Source: DAIOEK01 sp963721445 (GTDB taxonomy: Bacteria; Chloroflexota; Anaerolineae; Anaerolineales; Anaerolineaceae). From it: a DNA stretch of 64,000 nt. Below, one piece after another: positions 1 through 9,178 of the stretch. The notes below the pieces were generated by a model that saw nothing but the letters and a program-made list of their open reading frames with translations, searched no databases and was not told the origin of the DNA. Each line of letters opens with the position of its first letter. The stretch's first letter is position 1. The DNA is taken from assembly GCA_963721445.1 (NCBI GenBank), contig CAVRIZ010000005.1, positions 496,001 through 560,000 of the forward strand, written 5' to 3'. Made by a program: the position numbers and the translations under genes.

Positions 1-352
1 CTGTCGCCAGGTATTCAACATCCATCCGTCCCTGACCGTCCGATAAGGCTGCCATGGTCCGCTGACCGAATGCAGGAAACCGTTGATGGATAGCTGCTGT
101 AAAGTACGCAATAAACCTTTGAGGGTCGAAATCCAGTTTGTCAATCGAATACCAGCAAACAGGGAGATGGCTTCGGCTGGCAAAATCAACTAAGAGGGAA
201 GTTTTTCCATACCCCGCCGGCGCAGAAACAAGGACCAACCGCTTTTCCACTAATTCATTAAGTAAATCAATGAGTCGTTGGCGTGCGACTAAGTCAGTCC
301 TACGCCGGGGAGCAGTGATCCTCGTTCGGATAATTGTGATATCAGAAAGCAT
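1..352 (-). CDS. MalT-like LuxR-family ATP-dependent regulator, N-terminal fragment
   Basis: Reading the minus strand from an ATG at 352 gives 117 codons without a stop, running off the window edge. The protein starts MLSDITIIRTRITAPRRRTD, then has the Walker A motif SAPAGYGKTSLL at about residues 46-57 and a segment VCWYSIDKLDFDPQRFIAYF. This is the usual N-terminal layout of large MalT/AfsR-type STAND ATPases that end in a LuxR helix-turn-helix. That C-terminal part would lie outside the window. The inducer is unknown. It is transcribed away from the polysaccharide cluster, so a link to that cluster is only possible. Confidence 0.85.
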   Translation of the reverse strand, partial: MLSDITIIRTRITAPRRRTDLVARQRLIDLLNELVEKRLVLVSAPAGYGKTSLLVDFASRSHLPVCWYSIDKLDFDPQRFIAYFTAAIHQRFPAFGQRTMAALSDGQGRMDVEYLAT

Positions 353-702
353 GGCTTAAAAAGAACCCGATTATTATTATATCCAAATAACGCAAGTTTT
401 TTACTTTTTAATATCTGATCTGGTGTATTCCAGTCATATGGAAACCACTTTTTCCATACTTAGCAAGAATTCGATATCATCCAACTGGGGGAGAGTAACA
501 TGATCCGTTCGATGGATGTACGAATCGTAGCCAAGACTTATTATTGACTCACTCCGGCAATCATTCAAATATACATTAGCCCATCATACCTACAACTTAA
601 TACGGACGCTGTGTCCCGAATGACCTGATCAGAGCATGATGAGAGGAAAGATTCCTCTTCATCTACGTATCTTTGCATATTAACCGTGAAGCGGCGGCAT
701 AA
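353..702. other. 350-bp divergent intergenic region
   Basis: This lies between the start of the LuxR-type regulator (minus) and the first polysaccharide gene (plus), so it should hold both promoters. It is AT-rich, but I could not identify a -35/-10 pair with confidence. No RNA gene or convincing small ORF was seen. Confidence 0.5.
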
Positions 703-1449
703 ATGGAAAATTCCTCGCAGGGACATATTTCGACGGAATTCAGTCAAAGCATATCAGAATCCCTTTTTTATCAGCGTAGATATTATTACGCACTTAAAAG
801 ACTGATTGACATCTTCCTAAGTCTGGTTGCCCTCGTGTTTCTATCTCCATTAATTCTTTTTCTGGGGGTGCTCATCAAACTGGACTCGGCTGGACCGGTT
901 TTTTATAAACAGAAAAGGGTGGGGGCACATCTGATCAATCGCGGTGAAGGGATGAGTTGGGAGCGCAAGGATTTCTTCTGCATTAAACTGCGCTCCATGG
1001 CCGACAACGCCCGGGAAGACGTACACAAAGAATATATTAAGGCGTATATTGCCAATGATCAGGCGACCATGCAAACCATGGAGGGAAAAGATGCATCCAT
1101 GCATAAGCTGGTCCATGATAAGCGGGTAACCCGAATTGGAAAAATTATCCGCAAATTCAGCCTGGATGAGATCCCGCAATTTTGGAATGTGCTTCAGGGT
1201 GAGATGAGCCTGGTTGGGCCAAGGCCGAACATCCCATATGAGCTTGAGATGTACTCTGCCAGACACTTTGAGCGACTTCAAGCTACACCCGGGATTACTG
1301 GTTTACAGCAGATCACAGCCCGGTGCACGGCATCATTTGATGAACAGGTTAATCTGGATATTCAATATATCAAAACCCAATCAACCTGGTTGGATTTGAA
1401 AATTTTACTTTTAACACCAATCATAATTTTCACCCAAAAAGGCGCATAA
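703..1449 (+). CDS. Undecaprenyl-phosphate sugar-1-phosphate transferase (initiating enzyme)
   Basis: This 248-residue protein is a bacterial sugar transferase of the WcaJ/RfbP/PglC kind, which moves a sugar-1-phosphate from a nucleotide sugar to undecaprenyl phosphate and so starts the repeat unit at the membrane. A basic stretch (RRYYYALKRLIDI) precedes one hydrophobic segment at about residues 35-58. The core motifs follow: FYKQKRVG, FFCIKLRSM, IRKFSLDEIPQFWNVLQGEMSLVGPRP (split over residues 150-180) and ATPGITGLQQI. It is short and lacks the multi-span N-terminal domain of WcaJ. It heads a run of polysaccharide genes on the same strand. The ribosome-binding site is weak. Confidence 0.9.
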   Translation: MENSSQGHISTEFSQSISESLFYQRRYYYALKRLIDIFLSLVALVFLSPLILFLGVLIKLDSAGPVFYKQKRVGAHLINRGEGMSWERKDFFCIKLRSMADNAREDVHKEYIKAYIANDQATMQTMEGKDASMHKLVHDKRVTRIGKIIRKFSLDEIPQFWNVLQGEMSLVGPRPNIPYELEMYSARHFERLQATPGITGLQQITARCTASFDEQVNLDIQYIKTQSTWLDLKILLLTPIIIFTQKGA

Positions 1450-1471
1450 ACAGTTAATTAAGGAGGCAATT

Positions 1472-2542
1472 ATGGACACCGTGCAAATAGCAGAACAAAT
1501 CCAACTGGCAGACATGGTACAGATTCGAGTAGCAGATGAACTTCGAATTGGAATCATTGGATGTGGTTATTGGGGACCAAACCTGATCCGTAACTTTATT
1601 GAAGCACCAAAATCCAAGTTGGTTTCTGTTGCAGATCTGAGAACCGAAAGATTGAAATACATCCATACAAGTTACCCACAGGTAAAAACGATCACCAATT
1701 ATCAAGATTTTTATGATATGGAACTCGATGCGGTCGTGGTGGCCACTCCTCCGGCGACTCATTATGAAATCGCAAAAGACCTAATGGAACATGGGCTGCA
1801 CGTTATGATCGAAAAGCCGATGACGTTGCGGAGTGAGCACGCACAGGCGCTGGTAGATTTAGCGCGAGAACGAGACCTGATCCTCATGGTAGGCCATGCT
1901 TTTGAGTATAACGTTGCAGTTCAAACCCTGAAAGTGATGATTGCAAATGGAGACCTGGGGGCAATCCGTTACATCGATTCTGCCAGGCTTAATTTAGGCC
2001 TCTATCAAAGGGGAACCAATGTCTTATGGGATCTTGCTCCCCATGATATCTCTATTCTTTGTTATATCCTGGACATGGAGCCTATCTCGGTGATTGCACA
2101 GGGTACAACTTGTATCGCCGAGAATGTGTATGACGTGGTTTATATGAACCTCAAATTCCCAGACAATATCATGGCTCATGTGCATGTCAGTTGGCTGGAT
2201 CCGTATAAAGTGCGTCGCGTAACAGTCGTCGGAAGTAAAAAGATGGTGATCTTTAATGACATCGAGAGTGACAAAATCAAAATTGTTGATAAAGGAGTGA
2301 ATACACCAACCGATGCAGCCTCTTTTGCCGATTTTCAATATTCATACCGAAATGGTGACATCCTGGTTCCATATATCCGATTCGTGGAACCATTGCGGAC
2401 AGAGAGTCAGCATTTTGTCGAATGCATTCTCAACCACACCACCCCCATCACCGATGGAGAGGATGGGTTGCGGGTTGTGAAAATCCTGGAAGCGGCACAG
2501 CGATCCCTTGAGAACAACTCAAGGGAGGAGGCAATCTACTAA
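1472..2542 (+). CDS. Gfo/Idh/MocA nucleotide-sugar dehydrogenase, WbpB/WlbA-like
   Basis: NAD-dependent oxidoreductase of 356 residues. The Rossmann motif IGIIGCGYWGPNLIRN lies near residues 27-42, the family signature EKPMT near 115, and the substrate-domain helix DLAPHDIS near 190. A strong AAGGAGG precedes the ATG. The next two genes encode an acetyltransferase and an aminotransferase. This trio is the known arrangement for oxidising C3 of a UDP-sugar, transaminating it and acylating the new amine, as in WbpB-WbpE-WbpD for UDP-2,3-diacetamido-2,3-dideoxy-glucuronate. The exact sugar cannot be read from sequence. The stop overlaps the next start by one base. Confidence 0.85.
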   Translation: MDTVQIAEQIQLADMVQIRVADELRIGIIGCGYWGPNLIRNFIEAPKSKLVSVADLRTERLKYIHTSYPQVKTITNYQDFYDMELDAVVVATPPATHYEIAKDLMEHGLHVMIEKPMTLRSEHAQALVDLARERDLILMVGHAFEYNVAVQTLKVMIANGDLGAIRYIDSARLNLGLYQRGTNVLWDLAPHDISILCYILDMEPISVIAQGTTCIAENVYDVVYMNLKFPDNIMAHVHVSWLDPYKVRRVTVVGSKKMVIFNDIESDKIKIVDKGVNTPTDAASFADFQYSYRNGDILVPYIRFVEPLRTESQHFVECILNHTTPITDGEDGLRVVKILEAAQRSLENNSREEAIY

Positions 2543-3042
2543 TGGGCGAGTTTGTTCGGATATCTCCGGATGTTCGGCTTGGAAATAACGTCCGCATCTA
2601 TGCATTTGCCAATTTATATGGGTGTGAAATAGGTGATGACAGCCGGATCGGCACTTTTGTTGAGATCCAAAAAGGGGCATGCATTGGTAAAAGGGTAAAA
2701 ATCTCCAGCCACACTTTCATCTGCGAAGGTGTAACCATTGAAGACAATGTATTTATTGGGCATGGAGTAATGTTTATCAATGATAAATATCCTCGCGCGA
2801 CGACAGAAGATGGAAGTCCCCAAACAGAAGCAGACTGGTCCTGTATCCCCACGGTAATTAAGAAAGGTGCGTCAATTGGTAGTAATGCCACCATTTTATG
2901 TGGGGTGACCGTAGGAGAAGGTGCGATCATTGGCGCTGGTAGTGTCGTCACAAAAGACGTTCCAGCCTGGACGATTGCAGCCGGGGTCCCCGCCAGGTTA
3001 ATTCGCAAATCTGAACATCAGATGTCCCAGGTTCCATCCTGA
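2542..3042 (+). CDS. Hexapeptide-repeat N-acetyltransferase, WbpD/WlbB-like
   Basis: A 166-residue left-handed beta-helix acyltransferase. Isoleucine-patch hexapeptides recur (IGDDSRIGTFVEI, IGKRVKI, IEDNVFIGHGV). They are interrupted by the loop FINDKYPRAT, which is common in 3-amino-sugar acetyltransferases and carries the likely catalytic region. It probably transfers acetyl from acetyl-CoA to the amine made by the downstream aminotransferase. The start codon overlaps the stop of the dehydrogenase gene (TAATG), so the two are probably translationally coupled. A dTDP-amino-sugar substrate is the main alternative to a UDP-uronate. Confidence 0.87.
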   Translation: MGEFVRISPDVRLGNNVRIYAFANLYGCEIGDDSRIGTFVEIQKGACIGKRVKISSHTFICEGVTIEDNVFIGHGVMFINDKYPRATTEDGSPQTEADWSCIPTVIKKGASIGSNATILCGVTVGEGAIIGAGSVVTKDVPAWTIAAGVPARLIRKSEHQMSQVPS

Positions 3043-3096
3043 TATCTTTACTCTCTGATCGAGCAGGATATCCAAAAAACACAGGAGAAGACGACA

Positions 3097-4248
3097 ATGA
3101 CAGACACCAAAGTGGTTGAGATTCCCGAACAGGTCCAATTCAAACCAAGCATCCAATTTGTTGACCTGCGAAAACAGTATGCACCATTAAAGGAAGAAAT
3201 TTTAGCCGGATTTGAGAAAGTCCTGGATGGTATGCACCTTTTCCTTGGAGAGAATGTTCAGGCACTCGAGGCGGATTTTTCTGAATTCTGTGGAGTCAAG
3301 TATGGGTACGCTGTAAGTGATGGAACTACAGCCCTGCATTTGATTTTACGTGCGCTTGGGATCGGACCCGGAGATGAGGTCATTACCGTCTCCCACACAT
3401 TCATTGCCACAACCGAGGCGATCATGTTGGCTGGCGCGAAACCTGTTTTTGTGGATATCGATCCTCTTACCTACCTCATGAACGTCGAGCAAATTGAAGC
3501 AAAGATCACACCCCAGACAAAAGCTATATTGCCCGTCCATCTCTATGGACAGACGGCTCCCATGATTCCGATCCTGGAAATAGCAGCCCGATATGGACTA
3601 AAAGTAATTGAAGACTCCTGCCAGGCTCATGGGTCACTTTACCATAATCGCCCAGCTGGTTCTCTTGGAGATGCAAGTGGGTTTTCATTTTATTTCTCGA
3701 AGAATTTGGGCGCCTATGGCGAAGGTGGTTTTGTGACGACCAATGACCCAGATCTCGCGAAAAAGCTGAAAATGCTGCGTGATCATGGGTCTGAAGTCCG
3801 CTATCACCATGACATGATCGGCTTCAATGCCCGACCTGACGAACTGCAAGCCGTGGTTCTACGCGCCAAATTACCACATCTAAAGGAATGGAATACCAAA
3901 CGGCAGAAACACGCTGCTCTATACAATACATTATTGGCGGACACCCCCGTCAAGATTCCATATGTTGCACCAAATAACACACCTGTCTACCACTTGTATG
4001 TCATCCAAACCCCCAAACGTGATGAATTGCAAGCTTATCTCAAAGAAAATGGGGTTTTCACCGGTATCCATTATCCTGTCCCGATACATCTGCAGAAGGC
4101 AGTCCAGACACTGGGTTATAAACCCGGTGACCTTCCTGTAACCGAAGAAGCGGTCCAAAACATCCTATCCTTGCCTATGTACGCAGAAATTGAAGATTGG
4201 GAAATCGAGTACATCGCAAATTGTATTAGATCATTCTTTCAACAATGA
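3097..4248 (+). CDS. DegT/DnrJ/EryC1 sugar aminotransferase, WbpE/WlbC-like
   Basis: PLP-dependent aminotransferase of 383 residues, expected to convert a 3-keto (or 4-keto) nucleotide sugar to the amine with glutamate. Visible motifs are SDGTTALHLILRALGIGPGD (cofactor phosphate region), EVITVSHTF, a conserved IEDSCQAHGS with the PLP-pyridine Asp, and FYFSKNLGAYGEGG, which holds the Schiff-base lysine. The length is normal. An AGGAG lies before the ATG. Position directly after the dehydrogenase and acetyltransferase genes supports one amino-sugar pathway. Confidence 0.9.
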   Translation: MTDTKVVEIPEQVQFKPSIQFVDLRKQYAPLKEEILAGFEKVLDGMHLFLGENVQALEADFSEFCGVKYGYAVSDGTTALHLILRALGIGPGDEVITVSHTFIATTEAIMLAGAKPVFVDIDPLTYLMNVEQIEAKITPQTKAILPVHLYGQTAPMIPILEIAARYGLKVIEDSCQAHGSLYHNRPAGSLGDASGFSFYFSKNLGAYGEGGFVTTNDPDLAKKLKMLRDHGSEVRYHHDMIGFNARPDELQAVVLRAKLPHLKEWNTKRQKHAALYNTLLADTPVKIPYVAPNNTPVYHLYVIQTPKRDELQAYLKENGVFTGIHYPVPIHLQKAVQTLGYKPGDLPVTEEAVQNILSLPMYAEIEDWEIEYIANCIRSFFQQ

Positions 4249-4312
4249 GCTTCTGCCAATTTTGGAAATTCAGATCGAAGAAATATCAAACATCATTGAT
4301 GGGTGAGGTTGA

Positions 4313-5992
4313 ATGGAACTAAAAACATATCTGACCATAATTTCCAGAAGAATTGGGGTCGTTGCTGGATGCTTCATTGTCTTGATGCTGCTGGTGATTT
4401 TGGGCGCATTCCTGATACCACCCAAATATACATCCACGGCCAGTTTGAGGATTTTTACGCCAAAAAGTGGTGGGGCGAACTACATCGATTTCAACATCTA
4501 TTATGCAACTCGCCTGATGAACACCTATGCATCTCTGGCATCCAGCAAGTTGATCGAAGATAAGATAATGTCTTCCCTCAAATTAACAAAAAAACCGGAC
4601 ATTGCTGTTTCAGTGATCGCAGATTCTGAAATTATAAAGATCACAGCCGAAGATAAGGATCCCAACCTGAGCGCTGTCTTAGCCAATTCGATTGCAGATA
4701 TGTTAGTCCAGGATTCAAAAGTGTATTCGGAAGAAGCTCAAAAGGCAGCTGGAAAGGCGATCAATGACCGGATGGATCAGCTAAACAAAGAGCTGGCAAC
4801 TGTCCGCAAGACATATGAAGCGTTGATTATTCCACAAACCAACTACAACAATCAGATCGTGACCCTCAATAATCAAATTGCCTATGACCAGCAAATCTAT
4901 TTATCGCTAAAAAGCATATATGAACAGAACCTTCAGGTAGTGCGAAGAGATGAGGTCGCGTTTACCAATCTGCAAACGCAGATATCAAATCTGGAGAAGC
5001 AAATTGCAGATAATCAATCCAAGGCAGATGCATTAAGCCAGAAGGTTTCTGAATCTGCGGTGAAAATTGCTGCCGCCCAGGGAGATATCACCTTAAAAGA
5101 ACAGGAATATACAACTCTCATAACACAATTGGATCAGATTCAGGCTCTCCAGATTATTCAAGGTTCAAACCAGCTAAGTGTAGTGGAAAAAGCAGTCCCA
5201 GCCAATAAACCAAGTAGTCCAAATTATTTACTCATCTATGCGGTGGGGATATTGGTGAGTCTCTTCGGGGCCATTGTTGCAGCTTTTGTGGTGGACAATC
5301 TTGATGATACCATCTTCAATCCAGATCAGATCGAGACTCTTTTCCAGGGAACCTACCTGGGGAAAATTTCAAGCACTAGGAATTTTCTTCAAAAATTAGT
5401 TAAGAAATCCGAACCAGATCAACAACTTGAAATAAACCGGCTCAGGCAAAACCTGACAAAAATATTACAGCAACAGGAAATTTATTCTCTTATTTTATGT
5501 AGCACGGTATCGAACGACGGGAGTGCATTACTGACTGCAAGTTTGGCTAAGTCGTATGCGGGTGCTGGTTCAAAAGTTGTTCTGATCGATGCCAAGCCGA
5601 ATAATCCATTCTTCCATGCAAATTTCCCGGATTTAGTAAACAAGGATGGATTAAATCAATTCTTAGCTAATGGACTTACCGCTCAAAAGATAATCCATGA
5701 AACGAACATCCCGAATTTATCGATCATTCTTTCCGGTCCACCTGCATTGATTAAAAGCACAACTAAGTTTGACAACCTGATCACCCAACTGAACAAAAAC
5801 CATGACCTCACCCTGATAGATTTTCCTTCCTTGTTGATCGCAAGCGATTTTGACAGGATGATCAACGCCGTTGATGGTGTTGTGCTTATCATCGAGCAAG
5901 GCAGATCCAAAGAAAAGGATGTACATACCGTAATCAAGTATCTTCAAGACCTCGATGCTCAACTAATTGGATATGTCATCACAAGTGCATAG
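4313..5992 (+). CDS. Wzz-type chain-length protein fused to a degenerate BY-kinase domain
   Basis: The 559 residues have the polysaccharide co-polymerase layout. There is a membrane helix near residues 16-38, a periplasmic Wzz domain with a coiled coil (about 140-260), a second helix near 305-325, then a cytoplasmic CpsD/BY-kinase-like domain. In active kinases the Walker A is of the form GxGKS/T; here the matching segment reads VSNDGSALLTASLA, with Ser and Ala in place of the Lys-Ser. The A' (VVLIDAKP) and B (LTLIDFPS) aspartates remain, and there is no C-terminal tyrosine cluster. It probably controls chain length without kinase activity. Confidence 0.85.
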   Translation: MELKTYLTIISRRIGVVAGCFIVLMLLVILGAFLIPPKYTSTASLRIFTPKSGGANYIDFNIYYATRLMNTYASLASSKLIEDKIMSSLKLTKKPDIAVSVIADSEIIKITAEDKDPNLSAVLANSIADMLVQDSKVYSEEAQKAAGKAINDRMDQLNKELATVRKTYEALIIPQTNYNNQIVTLNNQIAYDQQIYLSLKSIYEQNLQVVRRDEVAFTNLQTQISNLEKQIADNQSKADALSQKVSESAVKIAAAQGDITLKEQEYTTLITQLDQIQALQIIQGSNQLSVVEKAVPANKPSSPNYLLIYAVGILVSLFGAIVAAFVVDNLDDTIFNPDQIETLFQGTYLGKISSTRNFLQKLVKKSEPDQQLEINRLRQNLTKILQQQEIYSLILCSTVSNDGSALLTASLAKSYAGAGSKVVLIDAKPNNPFFHANFPDLVNKDGLNQFLANGLTAQKIIHETNIPNLSIILSGPPALIKSTTKFDNLITQLNKNHDLTLIDFPSLLIASDFDRMINAVDGVVLIIEQGRSKEKDVHTVIKYLQDLDAQLIGYVITSA

Positions 5993-6075
5993 AGAGATAA
6001 CTGCGCAACCATAGTACTAATTGTGCAGGCAGTAAGTGCCATGGATGCCCCAACGTCATAGAAATGAAGTGGTGA

Positions 6076-7677
6076 ATGCTCGAACAAACGGACACCTACA
6101 CCTCTCCGAATAAAGAAATCTCACGAGCTGCTTTAAAAGTAGCCATCGGTGGTGGTTTCTCTCTGCTGGCGGGTCTTGCCAGTCAGGTTGTCACCGCCTA
6201 TCTTTTCGGGGCAGACATGGAGATGGACTCATTCTTCACGGCACTCACTGTCCCGCTTTATCTCCAGATAGTCTTATTAGGCGGGCTGCCATTTGTGGTC
6301 ATCCCCGCCTTTATTTCGGAACAAAGCAAGGGTAATGAAGAAGATGCCTGGGCATTGACGGGGTCAATGATATGGATATCAGCGGTTGTCTTACTTGCTA
6401 CCGCTATCATTGGTGCTCTTTTTTCATATCAGATCATCCAAATTTCAGCTCCTGGGTATGGTCAGGATAAGGCAATCCTTTCCTCACAAATGCTCAGAAT
6501 CCTTATGTTTACGGTACCTTTCACTGGGTTAGGAACATTCACCGCCGGTGTTGAAAATATCAGGGGTAGATTCTTCTGGCCAGCCACGGCAACAGCCATA
6601 GGATCAATCGGCAACGTTGTTGTTTTGCTCCTCCTCCAACCAGTAATAGGACCAATCGCTCTGGCATGGGGAAACCTCACTTCGGCGATCCTTTTGGCTG
6701 GAATTACTACCATCCCAATCCTTAAACACGGGTGGGTAAAAACGCTATCGTGGAAAGACCCACGTTTGATCGAGATGCTCCGACTTTTGGCTCCATTTAT
6801 CGTGTTCGGGTTAATTACCAATAGTAAATTAATCCTTGAGCGTTACTTTGCATCCGGTTTACCAGATGGCCAATTAGCGTATATCGGTTATGCCTACAAA
6901 ATCGCGAATATTTTTGTCGTATTGTTAGCCTCCAGTATTGCGAGCGCCTATTTTCCGACAATGGCGAGGGCATTTTCCACACATGGGATGGCAGGTTTGA
7001 TAAAACAGTCAGATTACAGCCTTCGGGTTACCCTGGCTGTTGCCTTACCGGTTGTCACGATCATCACCGTTGTGGCAGTCCCGCTTATCAAGATATTTTA
7101 TGAACGAGGCGCTTTTCTTCCATCCGCGACGATCAGCGTCAGTTTATTGATACCCATTGTCATGGTCAATGAGGTCCTATTCAGAATGATCAATAATATG
7201 GTTGGAAGAACGTTCTTCATATTAAAAGATACCTTCACCACAAATCTAATCAGTTCGATAACCATCATCTTTTATGTTGCTTTTGCCTATTTCCTGACCC
7301 AAAAATGGGGTTATTGGGGGTTAGCCCTGGCACAGCCACTTCAGGCAGGAATATCCATTTTGCTGATCTTTGCCTTATTGATCAGACGTGTTCGTCAATT
7401 TCCGATCATGGAGTTGGGAAAAAGCGCTTTAAGGTATTTTTCGTTCAGCTTGATTGCTGCTCTGATTGGATGGTTTATCCTCAACACGACCAGGCAGGTA
7501 TCACCGATCATTCAATTGATTGCCAGCGCATCGATTGCAAGTAGCTTATATCTTGTTGTTTTGTATTATTTTGATCAAAACATCGCCATATCTATTTTGG
7601 ATATGACCGGATTACATAGATTATTTTCTTTCATTAAGACACGTTTTACGCCATCGAATGAAGCTCCGCCTCTCTGA
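6076..7677 (+). CDS. MurJ/MviN-family lipid-linked oligosaccharide flippase (Wzx role likely)
   Basis: A 533-residue polytopic membrane protein, about 14 predicted segments, of the MOP superfamily MurJ branch. The N-terminal LKVAIGGGFSLLAGLASQVV and the central FYERGAF motif (near residue 340) are typical of MurJ-like proteins. In a polysaccharide operon between the chain-length gene and a polymerase-like gene it most likely flips the undecaprenyl-linked repeat unit across the membrane. A housekeeping lipid II flippase role cannot be excluded from sequence alone. Confidence 0.85.
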   Translation: MLEQTDTYTSPNKEISRAALKVAIGGGFSLLAGLASQVVTAYLFGADMEMDSFFTALTVPLYLQIVLLGGLPFVVIPAFISEQSKGNEEDAWALTGSMIWISAVVLLATAIIGALFSYQIIQISAPGYGQDKAILSSQMLRILMFTVPFTGLGTFTAGVENIRGRFFWPATATAIGSIGNVVVLLLLQPVIGPIALAWGNLTSAILLAGITTIPILKHGWVKTLSWKDPRLIEMLRLLAPFIVFGLITNSKLILERYFASGLPDGQLAYIGYAYKIANIFVVLLASSIASAYFPTMARAFSTHGMAGLIKQSDYSLRVTLAVALPVVTIITVVAVPLIKIFYERGAFLPSATISVSLLIPIVMVNEVLFRMINNMVGRTFFILKDTFTTNLISSITIIFYVAFAYFLTQKWGYWGLALAQPLQAGISILLIFALLIRRVRQFPIMELGKSALRYFSFSLIAALIGWFILNTTRQVSPIIQLIASASIASSLYLVVLYYFDQNIAISILDMTGLHRLFSFIKTRFTPSNEAPPL

Positions 7678-7769
7678 ATCAATCAACCAGATATCGAATT
7701 TTCGGTGACGGAAGTCCAAGTAAGAATTTATGAACAGGGATTGAAGACAGAAAAGATTGAATTAACCTT

Positions 7770-9176
7770 ATGGCCTCCTTAACTTTATCCCCCGGAAACA
7801 ACATAACCAAACCCGCTGTGGATCAGTCCATCAGATGGCCTAGTATTCTATTAGTTTTAGCTCTGGCAGCTGATCTCTTTACGCCATTTCTTATTTGGAA
7901 AGGGATCTTACCTGCAATCATCCGATGGGTTTCAGATGCGGCTATTGTTTTGATGATTGCGTTAGTCCCGCTTCGGATGCTTGCGTATAAAAAAATGCCG
8001 GTAACCTTCTGGTTAATTCTATTTTTATCGCTGGTCGGTATTTTAACATCCCTTCTCTCAGGTCAGGGCTTTCCAGCGACTATCTGGGGTTGGTGGCTCA
8101 TGTTCCAATTCCCCCTGGTAGGTCTTTTCTCCTATCTGCAACCCGAATGGCCAAAAGATTTCTACAGAGGATTTCTTATCACTTGCCTGGCTATCGTTGC
8201 CCTGGAGGTTTTTGTTCAAATAGGGCAATACTTCACCGGCGAAATACCAGGAGATAATCTCGCTGGTACATTTGGAAAAAACGGAACCGGAGACCTTGTC
8301 CTTTTCCTGATACTTGTTTTGTGCTTTTCACTTGGTGATTGGTTACATTCGCAACGCTGGGTATTTATCGTAACCACACTAATCCTGGGAGTCATCTCCA
8401 GTATTTTTGGTGAAATGAAACTGTTTTATTTGGCGATTACTCTGCTCGGATTGATGGGTTTATATACTTTTATACTACGCGGGAAACAAGTCTGGAAATT
8501 GATCCCGATCACGTTTATTCTTGCTTTTTCTTTGATCGTCTTCGTACCTTTATACAATACCATTATTCCTTATGCCAATCAGCTGCCTCTGGAAAGTTAT
8601 GTAAAGAATCCCGCATTGCTCACCAAATATCTAACGTTTGTAAATCGTTCGACTGCCGGCACGAATTATTACTACGATATCGGCAGGAATTACGCGGTTG
8701 TTTATGGCTGGGATAAGATCAGTCAAAACCCTCAATATCTCTATCTTGGATATGGTCTCGGTGCGCGAGGTGAGAGCCGATCACTTGGCATAATCGGAAG
8801 AGGACTTCAGGAAGGCGATCTTGGAATTACATCTGGTACCAGCCTGCTGGTGATTCTTCAGGAAACCGGATTAGTCGGGATGGTTGTACTGGGTGTTTTT
8901 TTCCTTATTGTGATCTCCGGATTAATAAAACAAATTAGGCATAGACCAGATGCATCATCCAATGGTCTTCGATTTGGTTTAATATTTTTTACCATCCTCT
9001 GGCCGGTCTGGCTGTGGTATAACGCAGCCTGGTCGTTGAGAGTTCCAATGTTAATTTATTGGTCGATGTTGGGATACGTTTTCAGCGAATTCGAATTTGG
9101 TACCCGTTTGGAAAAATTGGCTTCAATAAGATCAACACATCAATCCAATCCCCATTTCGATCGTAAAGGAGATTAG
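7770..9176 (+). CDS. Wzy/O-antigen-ligase-like membrane protein
   Basis: The 468 residues form about 10-12 hydrophobic segments with a large external loop (about residues 275-350) before the last helices, the usual layout of Wzy polymerases and WaaL-like ligases. The loop carries GYGLGARGESRSLG, followed by TSGTSLLVILQETGLVG, similar in placement to the conserved loop of the O-antigen ligase family. It probably joins repeat units outside the membrane. Sequence conservation in this family is low, so the role rests mainly on topology and on the neighbouring flippase and chain-length genes. Confidence 0.75.
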   Translation: MASLTLSPGNNITKPAVDQSIRWPSILLVLALAADLFTPFLIWKGILPAIIRWVSDAAIVLMIALVPLRMLAYKKMPVTFWLILFLSLVGILTSLLSGQGFPATIWGWWLMFQFPLVGLFSYLQPEWPKDFYRGFLITCLAIVALEVFVQIGQYFTGEIPGDNLAGTFGKNGTGDLVLFLILVLCFSLGDWLHSQRWVFIVTTLILGVISSIFGEMKLFYLAITLLGLMGLYTFILRGKQVWKLIPITFILAFSLIVFVPLYNTIIPYANQLPLESYVKNPALLTKYLTFVNRSTAGTNYYYDIGRNYAVVYGWDKISQNPQYLYLGYGLGARGESRSLGIIGRGLQEGDLGITSGTSLLVILQETGLVGMVVLGVFFLIVISGLIKQIRHRPDASSNGLRFGLIFFTILWPVWLWYNAAWSLRVPMLIYWSMLGYVFSEFEFGTRLEKLASIRSTHQSNPHFDRKGD

Positions 9177-9178
9177 AG

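Noticed and set aside
138..359. 73-codon plus-strand frame near the left edge
   Set aside because: It is antisense to the MalT-like gene, whose Walker A reads clearly on the minus strand.
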